Positions 8,108-14,807 of a stretch of DNA of 33,176 nt are shown here, piece by piece. A model generated the notes under the pieces. That model was not told where the DNA came from and searched no databases. It saw only the letters and a list, made by a program, of their open reading frames with translations. A program made the position numbers and the translations under genes. The DNA is taken from contig DAOQMM010000029.1 of the NCBI GenBank assembly GCA_035335645.1, positions 1 to 33,176 of the forward strand, given 5' to 3'. Every line of letters starts with the position of its first letter. The stretch's first letter is position 1. This stretch comes from Zoogloea sp035335645. Its GTDB lineage: Bacteria; Pseudomonadota; Gammaproteobacteria; Burkholderiales; Rhodocyclaceae.

Positions 8108-9097
8108 TCAGAAGAAGCGCGCGAGGGCGTCATCGGGCAGATTCATGCCGGTGGCGCGGGCACGCTTGAGGAGCTCCCAGTAATAGCGGTAGGACGCCCG
8201 GTCGTGGAGCTTGCCGGCGTGCTGGATCGGTCCCCAGCCGGCATCCTGGGCACCCGCGAGGATGGCGGTCGCTTCCTCGACCTCGGAAAAATCCGGGCGC
8301 ATGGCTTCGACGATGGGGAGGATCTGGTTGGGATGGATGCTCCACATGCGCAGGTAGCCGAATTCCCGACGGGCGCGTTCGGCGTCGCGGCGGATGTAGG
8401 CCAGATCCTTGAGTTCGGTGGTGACGTTGTGGGACGGCACGACGCCGTGGGCCAGGGCGGCGGCGGCGATGTCGCACTTGGCGCGGATGATCAGCGGATG
8501 CTCGAACTGGCCAGGGCTGCGCATGGCGGCGCCCGGAATGGCGCCATGGTGCCCGCTGACGAAGTCCATCAGGCCGAAGTCGAGGGATTCGACCCGGTCC
8601 AGGGCGGCAATCTCCCAGGCATCACGCAGTGCACCATGGGTTTCGATGAGGACGTGTACCGGAATGGCCTGCTCGATGCCGTGGCGTTCCTCGGCGCTGC
8701 GGAGGGCGTCGATCTGGCGCGCGGCATCCGCAACGCTGCGGGGCTTGGGCAGCGTCAGGAAGGCCAGGCGGGCACCGGCTTCGCCCACCAGGATGTCCAC
8801 GTCCTGTTCCCAGTGGGGGTGGGTGATGTCGTGGATGCGGGCCCCCACGCGGCCGAAGCGGTTGTCGCCGGACATGACGATGCTGGCGGCCATGCGGGCA
8901 TGTTCGGCCTCGGCGCCAGCGTGGGCGCCATCCTCGCAGTCACAGGTGATGTCGAAGAGCGGACCGATCTCCTGCTGCAGGGCGAGGGCCTTGCGCATCA
9001 GTTTCTCACTGCCGGCATAGTGATCAACGGCCGGCAGGACGGGGAAGGGCTTTTCGCCCTGGAAGAGGACGGAATCGGGGTGGTGGTCGGCGGTCAT
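8108..9097 (-). CDS. CitE-like CoA-ester lyase (HpcH/HpaI aldolase / citrate lyase beta family)
   Basis: TIM-barrel, Mg-dependent lyase of the CitE/malyl-CoA lyase superfamily. It probably cleaves or forms a 3-hydroxyacyl-CoA such as malyl-, methylmalyl- or citramalyl-CoA. Conserved positions are Arg87 (GARIHD, CoA/substrate), Glu152 (VLIETHGA) and Asp173 (ESLDFGLMD, Mg ligand), plus the TCDCEDGA loop at 51-58 and RMWSIHPNQ near the C-terminus. Length is 329 residues from ATG 9097 (MTADHHPDS). The frame is open further upstream, but that would run through the mdh terminator. The ribosome site is weak. No citD, citF or CoA ligase is nearby, so it is an orphan, not part of a citrate lyase complex. 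Its place after mdh suggests a link to C4-acid metabolism (inference). Confidence 0.85.
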   Translation of the reverse strand: MTADHHPDSVLFQGEKPFPVLPAVDHYAGSEKLMRKALALQQEIGPLFDITCDCEDGAHAGAEAEHARMAASIVMSGDNRFGRVGARIHDITHPHWEQDVDILVGEAGARLAFLTLPKPRSVADAARQIDALRSAEERHGIEQAIPVHVLIETHGALRDAWEIAALDRVESLDFGLMDFVSGHHGAIPGAAMRSPGQFEHPLIIRAKCDIAAAALAHGVVPSHNVTTELKDLAYIRRDAERARREFGYLRMWSIHPNQILPIVEAMRPDFSEVEEATAILAGAQDAGWGPIQHAGKLHDRASYRYYWELLKRARATGMNLPDDALARFF

Positions 9098-9137
9098 GGC
9101 GTGCGGAAAGAGGGCATCTGAGCCGCCGGAGGATAAC

Positions 9138-9169
9138 AAAAAACGCGGGGGCGTTTCCGCCCCCGCGTT
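9138..9169 (-). terminator. Rho-independent terminator of mdh
   Basis: On the minus strand a perfect 12-bp stem (9169-9158 with 9153-9142, AACGCGGGGGCG type) closes a 4-nt loop and runs straight into TTTTTT (9143-9138). It lies 25 bp past the mdh stop and separates mdh from the CitE-like gene. Confidence 0.93.
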
Positions 9170-9194
9170 CTGCACAGCTGGGATGCAGCGAGGA

Positions 9195-10187
9195 TCAGCC
9201 GAGCAGATCCTTGACGCCGTCACGCTCTTCGAGGAGTTCGTTGAGGGTGTTGGTCATCTTGCTGCGGGAGAACTCGTCGATCTCCAGACCCTGGACGATG
9301 GTGTATTCGCCATTGACGGTGGTCACCGGGAAGCCGTAGATGATGCCTTCGGGGATGCCGTAGGAGCCGTCGGACGGAATGCCCATGGTGACCCATTCGC
9401 CGTTGGAGCCGAGGACCCAGTCACGGATGTGGTCGATCGCCGCGTTGGCGGCGGAGGCGGCGGAGGACAGGCCGCGAGCTTCGATGATGGCGGCGCCGCG
9501 CTTGCCGACGGTGGGCAGGAACACGTCGCGGTTCCAGGCCTCGTCGTTCACCAGGGCGGGCACCTTGTCGCCGTTGGACGTGGCGAAGCGGTAGTCGGCG
9601 TACATCGTGGGGGAGTGGTTGCCCCACACGACCAGGTTCTTCAGGCTGGACACGTCACGGCCAGTCTTGGTGGCCAGCTGGGACAGGGCGCGGTTGTGGT
9701 CCAGGCGCAGCATGCCGGTGAAGTTCTTGGCCTGGACGCGACCGTACTTGACGGCGATTTCCTTGGCGATATAGGCATTGGTGTTGCAGGGGTTGCCCAC
9801 CACCAGCACCTTTACGTCCGGATCGGCGTACTGGCCGATGGCCGCGCCCTGAACGGTGAAGATCTTGGCGTTTTCGGTCAGCAGATCCTTGCGCTCCATG
9901 CCGGGGCCGCGGGGGCGGGCGCCGACCAGCAGGGCAACCTGGGCATCCTTGAAGGCAACGTTCGGATCATCGGTGGCGATGACGCCAGCCAGCAGCGGGA
10001 AGGCGCAGTCTTCCAGCTCCATGATCACGCCCTTCACGGCCTTCTGGGCCTGCGGCAGGTCGAGCAGTTGCAGGATCACGGGCTGATCCTTGCCGAGCAT
10101 TTCACCGCTGGCGATGCGGAAGAGCAGGCTGTAACCGATCTGGCCGGCAGCGCCGGTGACAGCAACACGGACGGGGGCTTTTGCCAT
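9195..10187 (-). CDS. mdh: Malate dehydrogenase (NAD-dependent)
   Basis: Oxidises malate to oxaloacetate, the step feeding the citrate synthase encoded downstream. The product is 330 residues. The nucleotide-binding loop TGAAGQIGY is at 11-19. The substrate-binding mobile loop (GARPRGPGMERKDLL) is at 89-103. Catalytic Asp163 lies in RLDHNRA and His191 in WGNHSPTMY. The type matches the ~330-residue LDH-like/cytosolic MDH clade common in betaproteobacteria rather than the 312-residue E. coli type. The start has a good ribosome site (GAGGGAG). It is a single-gene transcript: its own promoter at 10313-10341, a ~118-nt leader and a strong terminator at 9138-9169. It is divergent from the GntR gene, with a shared operator-like palindrome beside its -35 box. 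Confidence 0.97.
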   Translation of the reverse strand: MAKAPVRVAVTGAAGQIGYSLLFRIASGEMLGKDQPVILQLLDLPQAQKAVKGVIMELEDCAFPLLAGVIATDDPNVAFKDAQVALLVGARPRGPGMERKDLLTENAKIFTVQGAAIGQYADPDVKVLVVGNPCNTNAYIAKEIAVKYGRVQAKNFTGMLRLDHNRALSQLATKTGRDVSSLKNLVVWGNHSPTMYADYRFATSNGDKVPALVNDEAWNRDVFLPTVGKRGAAIIEARGLSSAASAANAAIDHIRDWVLGSNGEWVTMGIPSDGSYGIPEGIIYGFPVTTVNGEYTIVQGLEIDEFSRSKMTNTLNELLEERDGVKDLLG

Positions 10188-10312
10188 TATTGATACTCCC
10201 TCAGGAAGGAAAGAAGTTTTATCGGACTGATGCTTCGAGATTTCGCGTCGCCGTAGCGCCGCCGCGAAGATGGGTCGAGGTTGCGATCATCGCCGGATCG
10301 GTCAACATACGA

Positions 10313-10341
10313 ATCGTAGGAACATTTTGATGACCTGTCAA
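10313..10341 (-). promoter_or_regulatory. Predicted sigma70 promoter of mdh
   Basis: Minus strand: perfect -35 TTGACA (10341-10336), a 17-bp spacer and TACGAT (10318-10313, 4 of 6). The predicted start is near 10306, giving a leader of about 118 nt before the ATG. The 30-bp palindrome at 10348-10377 begins 6 bp upstream of the -35 box. Confidence 0.75.
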
Positions 10342-10347
10342 TTTCGA

Positions 10348-10377
10348 TGTCTTATGTCTTATATAAGATATAAGACA
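10348..10377. promoter_or_regulatory. 30-bp palindrome, probable GntR operator
   Basis: Two 15-bp arms without a spacer (TGTCTTATGTCTTAT and its complement) match at 14 of 15 positions. The arm itself repeats the unit GTCTTAT twice, so several GntR dimers could bind side by side. It lies between mdh and the GntR gene in the AT-rich stretch where the GntR promoter must be (two TATAAG -10-like boxes fall inside it). GntR proteins commonly bind such palindromes in their own promoters. That this GntR binds it is inference. Confidence 0.75.
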
Positions 10378-10381
10378 GCCT

Positions 10382-10419
10382 ATGGACTGTCTTTTGAATT
10401 TATGCTTCAATAAGTCCAT
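10382..10419 (+). other. Hairpin covering the GntR start region
   Basis: ATGGACT (10382-10388) pairs with AGTCCAT (10413-10419), and inside it TTGAA (10394-10398) pairs with TTCAA (10406-10410). The two possible start codons of the GntR gene (10382 and 10418) are both in the outer stem. No ribosome site is seen, so translation may be weak or structure-dependent. Confidence 0.4.
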
Positions 10420-11146
10420 GCGACAGGACTCGCCCACTTTCAGCCCCCTTTACCGTCAGATCAAGAATCTGATGATGAATGCATTGGAGTCGGCTGAATG
10501 GCGGCCCGGGCAGGCCATTCCCAGCGAACAGGAGCTGGCCCTGCGATTCAGCGTGAGTCAGGGAACCGTGCGCAAGGCCATCGATGAGATGGCTGCCGAG
10601 AACCTGTTGGTGCGCAAGCAGGGGAAGGGTACGTATGTCGCGTCGCACAACGATCCGCGTGCGCTGTTCCGCTTCCTGCGGCTTGTGCCAATCGACGGTG
10701 AGCTGGCTCATCCCCAAAGTATCCCCCTTGATTGCTGGCGTGCCAAGGCCGGCAATGAGGCCGCGCGAATGCTCGGAATCGAGCTCGGCGCGCCGGTCAC
10801 GATCCTGCGTCGCCTCCTCAAGTTTGGCGGGCGACCGGTGGTGGTGGATGAGATCTATCTGCCGGGCGAGGTTTTTCATGGCCTGACGATGGAAGTCCTG
10901 CAGGGTTCGACAGGGTCCCTGTACGGGCTGTTCGAGGCCCGGTTCGGGATCCGCATGATCCGTGCCGAGGAACGCATTCGCGCAGTCGCGGCTGATCGCA
11001 TGGTGGGCGAGACGCTCGGCGTGGCGGAAGGGACGCCGCTCCTGTCGGTCGAGCGCGTCACCTACACCTATGGCGACAGGCCCGTGGAGTGGCGGCGCGG
11101 CTTGTATTCGACTGCAGACCATTATTATCTCAATGAACTGAGTTGA
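10418..11146 (+). CDS. GntR-family transcriptional regulator, HutC type with UTRA domain
   Basis: Predicted ligand-responsive DNA-binding regulator. Residues ~8-75 are a GntR winged helix (PLYRQIKNLMMNALES, IPSEQELALRFSVSQGTVRKAI, LLVRKQGKGTYVA). Residues ~90-242 are a UTRA effector domain (GAPVTILRRLLKFGGRPVVVDEIYLP, the C-terminal VEWRRGLYSTADHYYLNEL). From ATG 10418 it has 242 residues. An in-frame ATG at 10382 would add 12 atypical residues. Neither start has a visible Shine-Dalgarno. It sits between divergent mdh and the sdh operon, beside a 30-bp palindrome, so control of itself, mdh and perhaps sdh is a reasonable inference. The ligand is unknown; a TCA intermediate would fit. Confidence 0.92.
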   Translation: MRQDSPTFSPLYRQIKNLMMNALESAEWRPGQAIPSEQELALRFSVSQGTVRKAIDEMAAENLLVRKQGKGTYVASHNDPRALFRFLRLVPIDGELAHPQSIPLDCWRAKAGNEAARMLGIELGAPVTILRRLLKFGGRPVVVDEIYLPGEVFHGLTMEVLQGSTGSLYGLFEARFGIRMIRAEERIRAVAADRMVGETLGVAEGTPLLSVERVTYTYGDRPVEWRRGLYSTADHYYLNELS

Positions 11147-11168
11147 AGGGCGGGTCGCAAGGCCCGGT

Positions 11169-11199
11169 CTGTCAGGGGCTGGTAAGGGTATATACTTAC
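11169..11199 (+). promoter_or_regulatory. Candidate sdh promoter with dyad over the -10 box
   Basis: CTGTCA (11169-11174, 4 of 6), a 16-bp spacer and TATACT (11191-11196, 5 of 6), with a predicted start near 11203. A dyad, GTAAG (11182-11186) and CTTAC (11195-11199) with TATA at its centre, overlaps the -10 and could be an operator. It differs in sequence from the palindrome at 10348. Confidence 0.5.
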
Positions 11200-11220
11200 A
11201 ATTTTGTTGTGTGGGATAAG

Positions 11221-11237
11221 AGCGGCGCTCAGCCGCT
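11221..11237 (+). other. 5' leader hairpin of the sdh operon
   Basis: AGCGGC (11221-11226), loop GCTCA, GCCGCT (11232-11237): a perfect 6-bp stem inside the short leader, 9 nt before the GAGGGAG ribosome site. Its role is unknown; transcript stabilisation or translational control is possible. Confidence 0.45.
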
Positions 11238-11261
11238 ATTCGCTAGAGGGAGTATCTATCT

Positions 11262-11651
11262 ATGACAGAGGTGACTTTGAAGAAACAGCGCCCGAAGCAT
11301 CTGGCGCTGAACGAGATCAGGCTTCCCCTCCCCGGGAAAGTCTCGATCCTGCACCGCGTCAGTGGCGCGGGGCTGTTCCTGATGCTGCCGGTATTGCTGG
11401 CGCTGTTCGGTGCGAGCGTCGGTTCGCCTGAGTCCTATGCGGCCTACAAGGACGTGGTGAGCAATGTGTTCGTCAAGCTGCTCCTGGTCGGGTTGCTGTG
11501 GGCGTTCCTGCATCATTTCTGTGCAGGTATCCGTTTCCTGCTGCTGGACGTGCATGTCGGTGTCGACAAGGAATCTGCGGTCAGCAGTGCCCGCACCGTC
11601 CTGATCGTCAGCCTCGCCCTCACTGTCATCCTGGTGGCCAAACTATGGTAA
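11262..11651 (+). CDS. sdhC: Succinate dehydrogenase cytochrome b556 subunit
   Basis: Membrane anchor of complex II that carries part of the heme b and quinone site. The product is 129 residues with three membrane helices (about 33-52, 68-92, 108-128). The N-terminal RPKHLALNEIRLPLPGKVSILHRVSG is the family signature. His85 in FLHHFCAGIR aligns with the heme ligand of E. coli SdhC. The start has a strong ribosome site (GAGGGAG), part of an 11-base string also found before mdh. The stop overlaps the sdhD start by 7 nt. It is the first gene of sdhCDAB-sdhE. Confidence 0.96.
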   Translation: MTEVTLKKQRPKHLALNEIRLPLPGKVSILHRVSGAGLFLMLPVLLALFGASVGSPESYAAYKDVVSNVFVKLLLVGLLWAFLHHFCAGIRFLLLDVHVGVDKESAVSSARTVLIVSLALTVILVAKLW

Positions 11652-11992
11652 AGCCCATTATTGTCGGCGCCCATTACGGTTTCCGTGACTGGCTCGCCCA
11701 GCGCATTACCGCCGTCGTCATGGCGGTCTACTCCATTCTGTTTGCGGTGTCCGCCCTGGCGACTTTGGATGGCACCTATGAAAGCTGGCGCGGCCTTTTT
11801 AGCGGCGGCTTCATGAAGTTCGCGACCTTCCTGTTCTTCATGTCTCTGTTCTACCACGCGTGGATCGGCGTACGCGACATCTTCATGGACTACATCAAGC
11901 CCACGGGTCTGCGTCTCACGCTGCATTCCGTCGTCGCTCTTCTGCTCATCGGCTACGCCGGCTGGGCTGCTCAGATTCTGTGGAGGCTGTAA
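11645..11992 (+). CDS. sdhD: Succinate dehydrogenase hydrophobic membrane anchor subunit
   Basis: Second membrane anchor of complex II. The product is 115 residues with three helices (about 20-40, 57-77, 95-113). His71 in YHAWIGVRDIFMDY aligns with the E. coli heme ligand. Asp82-Tyr83 match the quinone-site pair. ATG 11645 is inside the last sdhC codons (ATGGTAA). The frame extends upstream through sdhC, but the MVKPIIVGAHYG start is the family one. The stop TAA touches the GTG start of sdhA. Confidence 0.95.
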   Translation: MVKPIIVGAHYGFRDWLAQRITAVVMAVYSILFAVSALATLDGTYESWRGLFSGGFMKFATFLFFMSLFYHAWIGVRDIFMDYIKPTGLRLTLHSVVALLLIGYAGWAAQILWRL

Positions 11993-13786
11993 GTGAAAGT
12001 CGCAAAGCGTACATTTGATGCAGTAATCGTCGGCGCGGGTGGCGCCGGTCTGCGGGCGGCGCTCCAGCTTTCCGAAGCGGGCATGAAGACAGCCGTGCTG
12101 ACCAAGGTGTTCCCGACCCGTTCCCACACCGTGGCGGCGCAGGGCGGCGTGGCCGCATCGCTGGGCAATTCCACCGAGGACAACTGGCACTGGCACATGT
12201 ACGACACCGTCAAGGGGTCGGACTGGCTGGGCGACCAGGACGCCATCGAATTCATGGTCAAAAAGGCCAATGAAGTGGTGGTCGAGCTTGAGCACTACGG
12301 CATGCCCTTTGACCGTACCGACAACGGCAAGATCTACCAGCGCCCCTTCGGTGGTCATTCCCAGAACTACGGTCAGACCCCGGTGTCCCGCTCCTGTGCG
12401 GCCGCTGACCGGACGGGGCATGCCATGCTTCACGCGCTCTATCAGCGCAACGTACGGGCCAACACCCAGTTCTTCGTCGAGTGGATGGCGCTCGATCTTC
12501 TGCGCGATGCCGAAGGCAATGTCCTTGGCGTGACCGCGATGGAAATGGAAACCGGCGAGGTCTCGATCTTCCATTCCCGCGCCACCATCTTCGCGACGGG
12601 CGGTGCCGGCCGGATCTACTACAGTTCCACCAACGCCTTCATCAACACCGGTGACGGTGTCGGCATGGCGGCGCGTGCCGGCATTCCGCTGGAAGACATG
12701 GAATTCTGGCAGTTCCACCCGACCGGCGTGGCGGGTGCAGGTGTGCTGATCACCGAAGGTGTGCGTGGCGAAGGCGGCATCCTGCGTAACGCGTCCGGTG
12801 AGCGCTTCATGGAACGCTACGCGCCGAACCTGAAGGATCTGGCCTCCCGTGACGTGGTGTCCCGTTCCATGGTCACCGAGATCAACGAAGGTCGGGGTTG
12901 CGGTTCTGACAAGGATCACGTGCTGCTGGACATCACCCACCTGTCGCCCGAGACCATCATGAAGCGCCTGCCGGGCATTCGTGAGATCTCCATCCAGTTC
13001 GCCGGAGTGGATCCGATCAAGGCCCCGATCCCCGTGGTGCCAACCTGTCACTACCAGATGGGCGGTATCCCGACCAATTACAAGGGTCAGGTCGTGGTGC
13101 CCCAGGACGGCAACCCGAATGTGCCGGTGCATGGCTTCTACGCCGCCGGCGAATGTGCCTGTGCCTCGGTGCATGGCGCCAATCGCCTCGGCACCAACTC
13201 CCTGCTCGATCTGCTGGTGTTCGGCAAGTCCGCCGGCGAGACCGTGGTGGCGGATTTCAAGGCCGGTCAGTTGCCCCTCAAGCCGCTGCCTGACAACGCG
13301 GCCGACGTCTCTCTGGCGCGGATTGCCCGCCTGGAAGGTCAGACGGGCGGCGAGGAAGTCGCCGATGTCCGGATTGCCATGCAGCGCACCATGCAGAAGC
13401 ATGCCGGCGTGTTCCGCTTTGCCGACATGCTGAAGGAAGGTGCCGCGAAGATCCTCGAAGTGGCCGAGCGCGCCAAGGTCACCCAGATCAAGGACAAGTC
13501 CCAGGTCTGGAACACTGCACGGATCGAAGCCCTGGAGCTCGACAACCTCATCGAGGTGGCCAAGGCGACCATGGTGTCCGCAGAGGCCCGCAAGGAATCC
13601 CGTGGCGCCCACGTGCGCGACGACGCGATCGACTGCGCCGAGACCCCCAACGGCCGTGACGACAAGAACTGGCTCAAGCACACTTTGTGGTACAGCGAAG
13701 GCAACCGACTCGACTACAAGCCGGTCAACCTGCAGCCGATGTCCCCCGAAGTCGAGCCCATCGCGCTCGCCAAGCGTACCTACTGA
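11993..13786 (+). CDS. sdhA: Succinate dehydrogenase flavoprotein subunit
   Basis: Catalytic subunit of complex II. It oxidises succinate to fumarate on a covalently bound FAD facing the cytoplasm. The product is 597 residues. The FAD dinucleotide-binding motif GAGGAGLRAAL is at 14-24. His45 in TRSHTVAAQGG is the FAD attachment residue. HPTGVAGAGVLITEGVRGEGG and the later PTCHYQMGGIPTN and GANRLGTNSLLDL segments are typical. It starts with GTG directly after the sdhD stop, preceded by a good ribosome site (GGAGG, 11982-11986). The attachment His means it depends on a flavinylation factor, SdhE, encoded two genes downstream. Confidence 0.98.
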   Translation: MKVAKRTFDAVIVGAGGAGLRAALQLSEAGMKTAVLTKVFPTRSHTVAAQGGVAASLGNSTEDNWHWHMYDTVKGSDWLGDQDAIEFMVKKANEVVVELEHYGMPFDRTDNGKIYQRPFGGHSQNYGQTPVSRSCAAADRTGHAMLHALYQRNVRANTQFFVEWMALDLLRDAEGNVLGVTAMEMETGEVSIFHSRATIFATGGAGRIYYSSTNAFINTGDGVGMAARAGIPLEDMEFWQFHPTGVAGAGVLITEGVRGEGGILRNASGERFMERYAPNLKDLASRDVVSRSMVTEINEGRGCGSDKDHVLLDITHLSPETIMKRLPGIREISIQFAGVDPIKAPIPVVPTCHYQMGGIPTNYKGQVVVPQDGNPNVPVHGFYAAGECACASVHGANRLGTNSLLDLLVFGKSAGETVVADFKAGQLPLKPLPDNAADVSLARIARLEGQTGGEEVADVRIAMQRTMQKHAGVFRFADMLKEGAAKILEVAERAKVTQIKDKSQVWNTARIEALELDNLIEVAKATMVSAEARKESRGAHVRDDAIDCAETPNGRDDKNWLKHTLWYSEGNRLDYKPVNLQPMSPEVEPIALAKRTY

Positions 13787-13806
13787 GCGCCCCGGAGAGA
13801 AACACT

Positions 13807-14517
13807 ATGAACAAGCGAACCGTACAGTTCAAGATCTATCGTTACGATCCGGACAAGGACAACCAGCCCTACATGCAGGACATCTCCGTCGAACTCGAAG
13901 AGTCCGACAAGAAGCTGCTGGACGCGCTCGTCCGACTGAAGGCCAAGGATGATTCCCTGTCATTCCGTCGATCCTGTCGCGAAGGGGTGTGTGGCTCCGA
14001 CGCCATGAACATCAACGGTAAGAACGGCCTGGCCTGTCTGACCGGCATCGATGATCTGGCGCAGCCCATCACCATCCGTCCCTTGCCCGGCCTGCCGGTC
14101 ATCCGTGACGTGATCGTGGACATGACCCAGTTCTTCAAGCAGTACCACTCGATCAAGCCGTACCTGATCAACAACGAGCCGGCACCCGAGCGTGAGCGCC
14201 TGCAGACCCCGGAAGACCGGGAGGAGCTCAACGGCCTCTACGAGTGCATCCTGTGCGCCTGCTGTTCCACGAGCTGCCCGTCCTTCTGGTGGAATCCGGA
14301 CAAGTTCGTCGGTCCGGCGGGTCTGCTTGCGGCGTACCGCTTCCTGGCGGATACCCGCGACCAGGCCACCAGCGAGCGTCTCGATAACCTCGAGGATCCG
14401 TATCGTCTGTTCCGTTGCCACTCGATCATGAACTGCGTCGATGTCTGCCCGAAGGGCTTGAACCCGACCAAGGCGATTGGCAAGATCAAGGACATGATGC
14501 TGCGCCGCGCCGTATGA
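13807..14517 (+). CDS. sdhB: Succinate dehydrogenase iron-sulfur subunit
   Basis: Carries electrons from FAD to quinone through three clusters. The product is 236 residues. The [2Fe-2S] ligands are Cys57, Cys62, Asp65 and Cys77 (SCREGVCGSDAMNINGKNGLAC); the Asp matches the E. coli enzyme. The [4Fe-4S] and [3Fe-4S] ligands are in CILCACCSTSCP (147-158) and CHSIMNCVDVCPKG (204-217). ATG 13807 has a ribosome site (CGGAGAG), and the open frame upstream belongs to sdhA sequence. The stop overlaps the sdhE start (ATGA). Confidence 0.98.
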   Translation: MNKRTVQFKIYRYDPDKDNQPYMQDISVELEESDKKLLDALVRLKAKDDSLSFRRSCREGVCGSDAMNINGKNGLACLTGIDDLAQPITIRPLPGLPVIRDVIVDMTQFFKQYHSIKPYLINNEPAPERERLQTPEDREELNGLYECILCACCSTSCPSFWWNPDKFVGPAGLLAAYRFLADTRDQATSERLDNLEDPYRLFRCHSIMNCVDVCPKGLNPTKAIGKIKDMMLRRAV

Positions 14518-14750
14518 CGCTCAACCGGGGGCGCGTGCGCTGGCAGTGCAGACGGGCTCTGCTGGAGCTCGATCTGGTGTTCACGCGCTTTCTCGATACG
14601 CATTTCGATCATCTCACCGATGATCAAGTGGCGGATCTGGAGAGTCTGCTGGTTGTCGAGGACCATGACCTGTGGGCTATGGTCAACGGCAGCAAGCCGG
14701 TCTCCGACGACCGCTGGAAGGAAATGGTGAAACTGCTGCGTGCTGGATGA
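14514..14750 (+). CDS. sdhE: FAD assembly factor SdhE
   Basis: Small helical protein that promotes covalent FAD attachment to SdhA. The product is 78 residues, normal size, with the five-helix family pattern ending in DHDLWAMVNG and DRWKEMVKLLR. The family's RGxxE motif reads Arg14-Ala15-Leu-Leu-Glu18 here (RRALLELDL), so the normally invariant glycine is alanine. The codon is GCT at 14556-14558. The start overlaps the sdhB stop by 4 nt, so translation is coupled. The last codons (14731-14741) form the left arm of an intrinsic terminator, and the stop TGA lies at the loop/right-arm junction. Confidence 0.94.
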   Translation: MTLNRGRVRWQCRRALLELDLVFTRFLDTHFDHLTDDQVADLESLLVVEDHDLWAMVNGSKPVSDDRWKEMVKLLRAG

Positions 14751-14763
14751 CGCAGCAGTTTTT
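14731..14763 (+). terminator. Intrinsic terminator overlapping the end of sdhE
   Basis: AACTGCTGCGT (14731-14741) pairs perfectly over 11 bp with ACGCAGCAGTT (14750-14760) around an 8-nt loop, followed by TTTTT (14759-14763). The left arm encodes the last residues of SdhE. A ribosome finishing sdhE would cover this arm, so termination should depend on translation. It separates sdhCDABE from gltA, though gltA shows no obvious full promoter in the remaining 45 bp, so some read-through is expected. Confidence 0.85.
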
Positions 14764-14807
14764 CCGCTAGGGAGCTGGAGTTTCAACAGGGATAAAGGGA
14801 CCAAAAG

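Noticed and set aside
9098..9223. N-terminal extension of the CitE-like gene to 9223
   Set aside because: It would run through the strong mdh terminator and into the end of mdh; residues are not family-like.
11513..13681. 722-codon minus-strand frame opposite sdhA
   Set aside because: It mirrors sdhA exactly in extent, has no recognisable motif and no ribosome site; an antisense shadow of a strongly biased gene.
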